A stretch of DNA of 48,667 nucleotides from Nitrospirota bacterium (GTDB lineage Bacteria; Nitrospirota; Thermodesulfovibrionia; UBA6902). The notes under the pieces were generated by a model that was not told where the DNA came from, did not search any database, and was given only the letters and a program-made list of their open reading frames with translations. Shown here in pieces: positions 42,599-48,667 of the stretch. The translations under genes and the position numbers were made by a program. The stretch covers positions 1-48,667 of the forward strand of contig JACRLN010000050.1 of the NCBI GenBank assembly GCA_016215115.1. Reading direction: 5' to 3'. Position 1 is the first letter of the stretch. Each line of letters opens with the position of its first letter.

Positions 42599-42745
42599 AA
42601 ATGCAGTATTTGTGGTTATGTTTACGACCCTGAAGCAGGAGACCCTGACGGTAATGTTCCACCGAACACCCCTTTTGAAAAATTGCCTGATGATTGGGTT
42701 TGTCCTGTCTGCGGAGCCACAAAAGATCAGTTTGAAAAGATGTAA
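42587..42745 (+). CDS. rubredoxin, natural start replaced by a repeat
   Basis: The reading frame gives [20 protein letters not shown], then [29 protein letters not shown]: a full rubredoxin of about 50 residues with both CxxCG iron-binding pairs. It carries a single FeS4 iron and passes electrons, for example to rubrerythrin or superoxide reductase; the superoxide dismutase gene is close by on the other strand. No ATG, GTG or TTG is available in frame: upstream are GGA CTG CGG then a TAA at 42581-42583. The CTG at 42587 is the only candidate start. The repeat at 42515-42598 ends inside the first codons, so the original start codon was probably lost. The gene may be silent or weakly translated. 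Confidence 0.75.
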   Translation: MREWKCSICGYVYDPEAGDPDGNVPPNTPFEKLPDDWVCPVCGATKDQFEKM

Positions 42746-42772
42746 CCGGCAGGGGTGAACGGCCGTACGTCC

Positions 42773-42952
42773 CTACTCTATATTGAATACCGCTACTTCC
42801 TTGATGCCGGGGAGATATTCGCCAACGGGTACCAGTTTCTTGTTTTCATTTACACAGCTAATAATTATTGTCCAAAGTTGATTAAGTTCTTTTTTTTCTC
42901 TTTCATTTTCAGGAATCATTTTTAAAAGTGTGCCTTCAAGTTCGATCTTCAT
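42773..42952 (-). CDS. small protein downstream of superoxide dismutase
   Basis: A 59-residue frame: MKIELEGTLLKMIPENEREK, then KELNQLWTIIISCVNENKKLVPVGEYLPGIKEVAVFNIE. GGAG lies six bases before the ATG. It starts 23 bp after the stop of the superoxide dismutase gene on the same strand, so the two are likely co-transcribed. The product is soluble. I do not recognise the family and assign no function. Confidence 0.6.
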   Translation of the reverse strand: MKIELEGTLLKMIPENEREKKELNQLWTIIISCVNENKKLVPVGEYLPGIKEVAVFNIE

Positions 42953-42974
42953 GAATATCTCCTTTTCTTAGACA

Positions 42975-43553
42975 TTACTTAAGTCGTGTCTCTGCTGTCT
43001 TCCAGTCAATATTTTTGAAAAACACCTCTATGTAATCAGCCCTTTTCAAACCATAATCGAGCATAAATGCATGTTCGAAAACATCCATTATGAGTATCAG
43101 ATTGCACCCTGCAGGGTGAGAGACATCATGTTCGTTTATCCAGAAATTTATCAGTCTGCCGCCGAGAGTATCCTGATAAAGGGCTATCCATCCAATTCCC
43201 CGCATGGCGCCTGTTGCTTTGAAATCCTTTTCCCATGCCTCATAACTTCCAAACCCCTGTTCAATCTTTTTTGCCAGATTCCCTCCCTTATTGACACCAC
43301 CCTTTCCCCCAAGGTTTTCAAAATAATATTCATGGAGTCTCATACCGTTGAATTCCCACCCGAGTCTCCTTTTAAGTTCAGCGAATTCAGGAGTCCCTGT
43401 CTTGCCGTCTTTCAATATTTGATCAAGGGTGTCAAGAACCTTATTTGTGTTTGTCACATAGCCTTGATAGAGGGTGAAGTGATTTTTCAGTAATGTCTCA
43501 CTGAAACCTTCCATACCGATGAGTTTTGAATAATCTTTTGCTGTATAAGCCAT
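42975..43553 (-). CDS. Fe/Mn superoxide dismutase
   Basis: A 192-residue enzyme that dismutates superoxide to oxygen and peroxide. The four metal ligands are visible: His in LLKNHFTLYQGYV (about 25), His in GMRLHEYYF (about 74), and Asp and His in MDVFEHAFMLDYG (about 157-161). GKGGVNKGGNLAKKIEQGFGSYEAWEKDF is typical of the iron type, but metal preference cannot be decided. No signal peptide, so it is cytoplasmic. GGAGGAGG precedes the ATG. It heads a small run with the 59-residue gene, and rubredoxin lies convergent to it, so this is an oxygen-defence spot in an otherwise anaerobic-looking genome. Confidence 0.92.
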   Translation of the reverse strand: MAYTAKDYSKLIGMEGFSETLLKNHFTLYQGYVTNTNKVLDTLDQILKDGKTGTPEFAELKRRLGWEFNGMRLHEYYFENLGGKGGVNKGGNLAKKIEQGFGSYEAWEKDFKATGAMRGIGWIALYQDTLGGRLINFWINEHDVSHPAGCNLILIMDVFEHAFMLDYGLKRADYIEVFFKNIDWKTAETRLK

Positions 43554-43679
43554 ATCAGCCTCCTCCTGTTTTCAAGTAGTTACTCTTTGCAGCTTAAATG
43601 TCTCGGAATGCACCATACGCCAGATTTATGATCAACAGTATCTCCATAATTTTTGATCTTTGAAGAAAAATAAATGGTA

Positions 43680-43853
43680 TTATTCATTATGAACATGTTT
43701 ACGCCAATTATCGAGATACTCTTTTGTAACTTTCTTTATTCCGTGGCGTGTTCTGGCATGTTCTGCTGCTTTCTTCAGGACTTCTTCAACTGTTTTCTCT
43801 TTTGCCACAAAGCTGCAGTTAACTCCTAAATCTTTACATCCAAGAACCTTCAT
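43680..43853 (-). CDS. DUF1059-like small protein
   Basis: A 57-residue frame, MKVLGCKDLGVNCSFVAKEK then TVEEVLKKAAEHARTRHGIKKVTKEYLDNWRKHVHNE. GGGAGG lies six bases before the ATG. The pattern of a start K-V-L-x-C-x-D-L-G-x-x-C, then E-E-V-L, then A-E-H-A followed by H-G is that of the small DUF1059 family, whose function is unknown. It stands between the superoxide dismutase gene and the divergent parvulin gene. The Cys pair could bind a metal. Confidence 0.75.
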   Translation of the reverse strand: MKVLGCKDLGVNCSFVAKEKTVEEVLKKAAEHARTRHGIKKVTKEYLDNWRKHVHNE

Positions 43854-43977
43854 CTTACACCTCCCTCTTTACTATTTAAAAACAGTATATCATAAAATCC
43901 GCTAATTTCAAGTTGTAAATTATTAAGTTATTATGGTATAAAACAAACTTAACAATCTAATTCTAAAGGAGAAAAAA

Positions 43978-44856
43978 ATGAAAAAGATTTTGCTTTTGGT
44001 TTTTTTATTATCACTCACAATATCAGTTCTTGCAGGATGTGAAAAAAAGGTAAAGTCAGCCAGCCCTGTGCTTGCAAAAGTTGGTAAGGCCGAGATTACA
44101 CAGGATGATTATATAAAAGAAGTCAGTCGTATGCCTGAATGGGCAAAGGGACAATTTATGGGTAAAGAAGGCAAGGAAAAGTTTCTTGAGGAGCTTATAA
44201 AAAGAGAGTTGGTTTATCAGGACGCAAAAAAGATGAAGCTTAGTAACGATCCTGAGTATACTGAAAAGGTTAAAGAGTTTGAAAAAATGACTCTCATATC
44301 GCTTGTATTAAAAAAGGAGGTTGAGGAAAAAGCCAAGGTTGACGATGCAGAGGTGAGAGAGTTCTTTAATAAAAACGCAGAGAAGTTCACAATTGGCACT
44401 AAAGTCAGGGCAAGTCATATACTTGTTGACACTGAGGATCAGGGGAAAAAAATCCGTGAGCGTATCAGGAAAGGTGAAAGCTTCGCAAAAATGGCAGAAA
44501 CTTTATCTAAAGACAAAGGTTCCGCAATAAAAGGTGGGGATCTCGGTTATTTCGGCAGCGGCCAAATGGTCCCTGAATTTGAACAGGCTGTAATGGGTCT
44601 TAAGATCGGAGAAATCAGTGAGCCTGTAAAAAGCCGCTTCGGCTATCATATCATACAATTAACTGATGTAAAAAAGGGTGAAATTGCATCATTTGAACAG
44701 ACAAAGGAAGCAATAAAAAGACAGCTCCTTGCAGAAAAACAGAAAGGTCTTATCGACTCATACATCGGAAATTTGATGAAAAAAACTGATATAAAAAAGA
44801 ATGAAAACGCCCTTGCATCAATCCCTCTGCCATGGGAAAAACCTCAGGGGAAATAA
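43978..44856 (+). CDS. peptidyl-prolyl isomerase lipoprotein (SurA/PrsA type)
   Basis: A 292-residue lipoprotein with signal peptide KKILLLVFLLSLTISVLAGC, the lipobox LAGC giving the lipidated Cys at about residue 20. The N-terminal SurA-like part runs to about 130, with MPEWAKGQFMGKEGKEKFLEEL. The parvulin domain spans about 140-235: VRASHILVDTEDQGKKI, FAKMAETLSKDKGSAIKGGDLGYFGSGQMVPEFEQAVMGLKIGEISEPVKSRFGYHIIQL. The C-terminal helix follows. It should help fold exported proteins in the periplasm. AAAGGAG precedes the ATG. Eleven bases separate its stop from tRNA-Ile, which is on the same strand. Confidence 0.9.
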   Translation: MKKILLLVFLLSLTISVLAGCEKKVKSASPVLAKVGKAEITQDDYIKEVSRMPEWAKGQFMGKEGKEKFLEELIKRELVYQDAKKMKLSNDPEYTEKVKEFEKMTLISLVLKKEVEEKAKVDDAEVREFFNKNAEKFTIGTKVRASHILVDTEDQGKKIRERIRKGESFAKMAETLSKDKGSAIKGGDLGYFGSGQMVPEFEQAVMGLKIGEISEPVKSRFGYHIIQLTDVKKGEIASFEQTKEAIKRQLLAEKQKGLIDSYIGNLMKKTDIKKNENALASIPLPWEKPQGK

Positions 44857-44866
44857 AATGAATGGA

Positions 44867-44943
<77 letters not shown>

Positions 44944-44945
44944 TG

Positions 44946-44970
44946 CAAATTTTGCCTTTGGCAAAATTTG
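44946..44970. terminator. hairpin just after tRNA-Ile
   Basis: CAAATTTTGCC (44946-44956) pairs perfectly with GGCAAAATTTG (44960-44970) around a three-base loop TTT. It begins two bases after the tRNA end. No uridine run follows, so it may serve as processing or termination structure. It runs straight into an 8-base-period repeat GAGTTCGGAG at 44970. Confidence 0.55.
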
Positions 44971-45077
44971 AGTTCGGAGTTTTGAGTTAAGAGTTATGAG
45001 TTTGGAATAAAAATATAGTATAATGAACTGGTATTGACTTGTGACCCTGTAAGGGCGTATTGCCATACGCCCCTACA
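44970..45077. repeat. 8-base-period repeat and TGTA-GGGC palindrome between two tRNA genes
   Basis: The part at 44970-45006 reads GAGTTCGGAGTTTTGAGTTA and continues in the same wording as 20029-20057 inside a surface-protein gene. The part at 45048-45077 is an inverted repeat TGTAAGGGCGTA-TTGCCA-TACGCCCCTACA, 11 of 12 bases paired, the same family as the 30-bp palindrome in fabF. Confidence 0.65.
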
Positions 45078-45119
45078 ACAAATTCTTGACTTTGAAATTT
45101 GTGAAACAAATTTTGGTTC

Positions 45120-45195
45120 GGGGGTGTAGCTCAGCTGGGAGAGCGCCTGCTTTGCAAGCAGGAGGTCATCGGTTCGATCCCGTTCACCTCCACCA
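45120..45195 (+). tRNA. tRNA-Ala (anticodon TGC)
   Basis: A 76-base gene with encoded CCA. The acceptor GGGGGTG pairs with CACCTCC and includes the G3:U70 wobble of alanine tRNAs. The anticodon stem CTGCT/AAGCAG encloses TTGCA, anticodon TGC. The T arm carries GGTTCGATCCC. Together with the upstream tRNA-Ile it forms the pair usually seen in rRNA spacers, here separated by 176 bp of repeats. Confidence 0.95.
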
Positions 45196-45254
45196 AAAAT
45201 TTCCTTCCTTACTACGGCTAAGGAAAATAGTTCGTTATTCTTAAGATACCGAAA

Positions 45255-46061
45255 TTATATTCCATTATTACAAATTAAATTCTGCAAGTTAGCGCCATAT
45301 TGCCAGCATCGAACGCGCAAGCCATCCCCCTCAACTGCCAAAGCCGCTAAATAGCCGAATCCGGGGTTGAGGTCAATCAATGACCAGTAATCATCCTCTC
45401 TTAAGGCATAGTCGGATCGTAACAAATAAGATGATCGTTCGTTCTTAAGGGTGACATTGATATCTTTTATCCCGGTTGATAAGCCTATCCCTTTTGCTTT
45501 AAGAAATGCCTCCTTCCTTGTCCAATAAGTAAAAAAGGCCCGGTGACGATCTTTTTCAGGCAAAGCCAAAAGTTCGGCCTTTTCCAGGGGAGAAAAAAAT
45601 CTTTCAACTATATCATTCCATTGAAATTCCTGTTGGGAATATTCTATGTCTATGCCAACTTTTCTTTTTAGAGTAACAGCGTACATGGCCAGATCTTTGG
45701 CATGAGAAAGATTAAACGATAGTTCTGTGTTGCTAAAATGATCACTCAAAAACGGCTTACCGTAAGGGCTATAGGAAAAGATAATTTTTTCTGGTTCTGT
45801 CCCAAGGTGGCCGGCCAGTATATTTCTAAGAATTCCACGCGCCGCAATATAATTTTGCCGGTCTCTCCTGAAATGATACTTTTCACTCCTTTCCCTTTCG
45901 TCCGGAGAAAGGGTTTTGATTAACTTCTCAATTTGCTCATCAGGTATGTCGAGAGAAGCGCGCCAGACGTGGACCTCATCCTGTGTTACCGTCAGCACAT
46001 CAGGCGGGGCAATCCATGAACAGGAAGGAGCCATTTTTGGAAGAAAGCATTTCATCTTCAC
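45255..46061 (-). CDS. 4'-phosphopantetheinyl transferase, Sfp type
   Basis: A 268-residue enzyme that transfers the phosphopantetheine arm from coenzyme A to carrier-protein serines, activating the adjacent synthetase. The Sfp signatures are ISYSPYGKP in the variant FSYSPYGKPFLSDH, VGIDIEYSQ with the Mg-binding Asp and Glu, and FTYWTRKEAFLKAKGIGLSTG with the basic loop. The frame begins with GTG at 46061 overlapping the stop of the synthetase gene; an ATG at 46055, preceded by GGGG, is the alternative start. The overlap makes it a dedicated partner of the NRPS gene. It is a cytoplasmic enzyme. Confidence 0.9.
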   Translation of the reverse strand: MKMKCFLPKMAPSCSWIAPPDVLTVTQDEVHVWRASLDIPDEQIEKLIKTLSPDERERSEKYHFRRDRQNYIAARGILRNILAGHLGTEPEKIIFSYSPYGKPFLSDHFSNTELSFNLSHAKDLAMYAVTLKRKVGIDIEYSQQEFQWNDIVERFFSPLEKAELLALPEKDRHRAFFTYWTRKEAFLKAKGIGLSTGIKDINVTLKNERSSYLLRSDYALREDDYWSLIDLNPGFGYLAALAVEGDGLRVRCWQYGANLQNLICNNGI

Positions 46062-48667
46062 CCCTTTCTGCTTTCCTTCGTTGCCTGGTCCTTTTTCAGG
46101 TAAGCGCTCAATTGTTTAGCCCATATCCCCACATAGGGTTCACGCAAGATGTCCAGGTGTCCTGACCCTGGCACTTTATGAATCTCAATTCCTCCGGTGA
46201 TAAGACTGTTCCATTCATCGTAAGCGCGGGACAATATTTTGTCAGAGAAAAATAATACCGCTGTTCCGGGATAGACTCTGGGGATATAGCTTTTCAAAGC
46301 CTTAGTTGCATTATAATCGTATAAATAAAATCTTCTGAAAGCATGTGGCAAGGGAAGTCCTAAACGAACATAACTTGAGCAAATGATTATTTTTATCATG
46401 TACGTCATGTATTTAAAGTTAGTTTTACCCTTAATCTTATGAAGCGTTTTCTGTCTCAGGTAGGTTAACTTTTCCTTATAGCTCAAGGGTTCGAGAGTTC
46501 TGCCGTGATTAATGACCCTCGATTTAAATGATGTATCCTGTGGCGGATGATTTGGCAGACCAATATAAGATGGCTCGACCAGAAAAAGCAAAGATACTTC
46601 ATCTCCCTGTTTTGTCAACTGATGTGCCATTTCAAGAGCTACTATCGCCCAGAAGCAGTAGCCTCCGATAATATAAGGGCCTTTTGGTTGAACAGTACGC
46701 ATTTCATGAAGGTTTTTAGCTGCCATTTTTTCCACTGTGCTGTAAGGAGCAAGATTTTCATCTTTACTCGGGTGAGTGAGTATATATAGCGGCTGGTCAG
46801 GTTCAAGAAAGCGTGCCATGTTTGTATCATGCACAGTAAACAGCGGCTTTTTTGATCCACCGGTGTGAATTGGTACCGCTGAAGACCAGTGCACTGACCA
46901 CCTCCTATCTGCAATTATTTCGGCTAATCGCTCAATTGTCTGGTTGTGGAACAGGGCCATAACGGGAAAATCTTTGCTTGTTATTTTTCTGATCTCAGAC
47001 GTCAATCGCACTGCAAGAAGTGAATGTCCGCCCAAATCAAAAAAATTATCTGTGATACCGATTGGATGGACCCCGAGGATCTTTTCCCAGATTTCAGTTA
47101 ACTGAATTTCCAACTTGTTTCGTGGCGCCATATAGGCTCTTCCAGTCTCGGTAATATTGTGATCCGGTGCCGGTAATGCTCTATGATCCACCTTGCCATT
47201 CACCGTCAATGGCAGGGTATCGAGATGGACAAAGACAGAGGGGATCATGTAGTCGGGTAGTTTCTTCTTCAGGAATCCCTGGAGCTCATTTGTTGTGACT
47301 ATCGACTTCTTATCGGGAACAACATATGCCGCCAGCCGTTTGTCGCCCGGTTGGTCCTCTCTGGCTATTACTACAGTCTCCCTAACGGCCGGATGCTGTC
47401 TAAGCACTGCCTCGATTTCACCGAGTTCGATACGGTATCCCCGGACCTTCACCTGATTGTCAATCCTTCCCAGAAACTCTATATTACCGTCAGGCAAATA
47501 CCGGGCGAGGTCCCCTGTCTTGTAAAGTCTTACGCCGGGTCTATCACTGAAGGGATCAGGAATGAATTTTTCGGCTGTCAGTTCGGGACGGTTCAGATAG
47601 CCACGGGCCAATCCGTCGCCTCCGATGTACAATTCGCCTGGAACAACTGCCGGTACAGGCTGAAGATGCCTGTCTAAAATATAGACTTGCGTGTTGGAAA
47701 TCGGGCGGCCGATGGAGACAGAGGCCCCTACTTGTCCTTCATCGGTCATAGCATAACAGCAGGTGAAGGTGGTGTTTTCCGTAGGTCCGTATCCATTGAT
47801 CAGCCTGCTCCGCCGATGTCGCCGGAGAAACTTCTTTACATGCGGGACTGATAAAACATCACCCCCCGCCAGCATTTGTTTAATTCCGGCGAAGCTCTCA
47901 AGAGATATGTCGACAATCTGATGGAAAAGTGCAGCGGTGAGCCAAAGGGTTGTGATATTGAAGCGATGAATCACCTGCCCTATCTCCTCCGGAGAAGGCA
48001 GATGGGGGGGGAAGATCACAAGTTTTCCGCCGTTTAATAGGCAACCCCAGATTTCGAACGTCGAGGCATCAAATGTGACAGGCGCCAATTGCAGAAATAC
48101 TTCACCGGAGTTAAATTCAGTATAGTTTGTCGATTTGACAAGGCGTACGACACCACGATGCGGAACGATTACTCCTTTTGGAAGTCCTGTAGAGCCTGAG
48201 GTATAGATTATATAGGCAAGGTTATCGGCGGTCATATTGCCGACCGGATTTTCCGTCCCCTCTTTTTCAATATCCCCCCAGTCCGCATCCAGACATATCA
48301 CACGGGAGTACGAGCCCGGCAGAGAGGGAACCAACTGTTGCAATGTGAGCATAACCGGAGCCTTGACTTCTTCTATCATAAATGCCAGGCGTTCTTTCGG
48401 ATACCGGTGGTCTAACGGCACATAAGCCCCTCCAGCCTTGAGAATGCCCAGAACCCCTATGATCATCTCCAAAGAGCGCTCAACACATATTCCCACCAGG
48501 ACCTCAGGACCGACTCCCTGCTTTCTCAGATAATGTGCCAGTTGATTTGCCTTTGCGTTGAGTTCTCGATAGGTTAATTGTTGATCCTCAAAGATCACAG
48601 CCGTTGCATCAGGGGTCCTCTCCACCTGTTCTTCAAATAATTCATGGATGCATTTGTCCCTCGGATA
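46058..48667 (-). CDS. nonribosomal peptide synthetase, C-terminal A-PCP-TE part, cut by the window edge
   Basis: The frame is open to the last base of the window, reading YPRDKCIHELFEEQVERTPD, which is the linker before an adenylation domain, so more modules lie beyond 48667. The adenylation domain holds YIIYTSGSTGLPKG, NGYGPTENT, YKTGDLARYLPDG and NGKVDHR. Aligned to GrsA, the pocket residues read D-A-F-W-L-G-G-T-F-K, close to the known valine code. The carrier domain has FFDLGGHSLLA with the phosphopantetheine Ser. The thioesterase follows, with GGYCFWA, a Cys in place of the usual nucleophile Ser and a Trp in place of the second Gly, and GSGHLDIL with the catalytic His. The product is a peptide ending in valine or a similar residue. 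A dedicated phosphopantetheinyl transferase overlaps it. Confidence 0.9.
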   Translation of the reverse strand, partial: YPRDKCIHELFEEQVERTPDATAVIFEDQQLTYRELNAKANQLAHYLRKQGVGPEVLVGICVERSLEMIIGVLGILKAGGAYVPLDHRYPKERLAFMIEEVKAPVMLTLQQLVPSLPGSYSRVICLDADWGDIEKEGTENPVGNMTADNLAYIIYTSGSTGLPKGVIVPHRGVVRLVKSTNYTEFNSGEVFLQLAPVTFDASTFEIWGCLLNGGKLVIFPPHLPSPEEIGQVIHRFNITTLWLTAALFHQIVDISLESFAGIKQMLAGGDVLSVPHVKKFLRRHRRSRLINGYGPTENTTFTCCYAMTDEGQVGASVSIGRPISNTQVYILDRHLQPVPAVVPGELYIGGDGLARGYLNRPELTAEKFIPDPFSDRPGVRLYKTGDLARYLPDGNIEFLGRIDNQVKVRGYRIELGEIEAVLRQHPAVRETVVIAREDQPGDKRLAAYVVPDKKSIVTTNELQGFLKKKLPDYMIPSVFVHLDTLPLTVNGKVDHRALPAPDHNITETGRAYMAPRNKLEIQLTEIWEKILGVHPIGITDNFFDLGGHSLLAVRLTSEIRKITSKDFPVMALFHNQTIERLAEIIADRRWSVHWSSAVPIHTGGSKKPLFTVHDTNMARFLEPDQPLYILTHPSKDENLAPYSTVEKMAAKNLHEMRTVQPKGPYIIGGYCFWAIVALEMAHQLTKQGDEVSLLFLVEPSYIGLPNHPPQDTSFKSRVINHGRTLEPLSYKEKLTYLRQKTLHKIKGKTNFKYMTYMIKIIICSSYVRLGLPLPHAFRRFYLYDYNATKALKSYIPRVYPGTAVLFFSDKILSRAYDEWNSLITGGIEIHKVPGSGHLDILREPYVGIWAKQLSAYLKKDQATKESRKG

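Overview
The window looks like a chromosomal piece of a free-living, Gram-negative anaerobe or microaerophile of the Nitrospirota or Desulfobacterota kind. Signs are a 1,689-residue multiheme cytochrome c with CxxCH and CX4CH sites, a ResB-type cytochrome maturation protein, a selenoprotein, a rubredoxin, an Fe/Mn superoxide dismutase, GGDEF and HD-GYP proteins, and many short palindromic repeats. The lineage is inferred from gene types only. No rRNA gene is present to settle it.

Layout. 1-2707 (minus strand): an unrecognised possible metalloprotein, moaC with an apparent ATT start, and a C-GCAxxG-C-C family selenoprotein whose in-frame UGA is followed by a SECIS-like hairpin. 3005-4634: fabF, interrupted in frame by a repeat, and a small duplicated-domain protein. 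4816-34371: a block bounded by a 40-bp direct repeat. The left copy is a 3' fragment of tRNA-Ala and the right copy lies in an intact tRNA-Ala(GGC), the geometry of a tRNA-integrated island. No integrase is visible. All recognised genes inside it are on the minus strand. Read 5' to 3' they are: giant multiheme cytochrome; 2,438-residue beta-propeller/fibronectin III protein; a 20-codon gene; two carboxypeptidase-regulatory-domain proteins, one fused to a beta-helix; a second 20-codon gene; a terminator; a beta-helix protein; another carboxypeptidase-regulatory protein; an OpuAC-like protein; ResB; a PhnD-like lipoprotein; a TPR protein; a YedE-type transporter; a permease with an extra C-terminal domain; and a cupin-PqqD-radical SAM/SPASM-SPASM cassette of the GeoRSP type.

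The most notable find is the pair of 20-residue genes (17467-17529 and 20655-20717). Their products are MKKIKYVPPRIVGSAAIHPC and MKRIKYVPPKIIGSAVIHPC. They differ mainly by synonymous codons, and each has a Shine-Dalgarno site. They are candidate peptide substrates for the radical SAM/PqqD cassette of the same block, or another kind of conserved micropeptide. One reading is a cell-surface or extracellular electron-transfer and adhesion system with a co-encoded modified peptide. That link is inference.

34437-42435: a YVTN propeller protein, a PAS-GGDEF diguanylate cyclase, a HEAT-repeat protein overlapping an HD-GYP protein, a class IV aminotransferase, and a polyprenyl-phosphate sugar transferase. 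42515-45195: a rubredoxin whose natural start seems to have been replaced by a dispersed repeat, a small gene behind superoxide dismutase, a DUF1059-like gene, a parvulin lipoprotein, and tRNA-Ile(GAT) and tRNA-Ala(TGC) without rRNA genes. 45255-48667: a phosphopantetheinyl transferase and the 3' end of a nonribosomal peptide synthetase (A-PCP-TE), cut by the right edge of the window.
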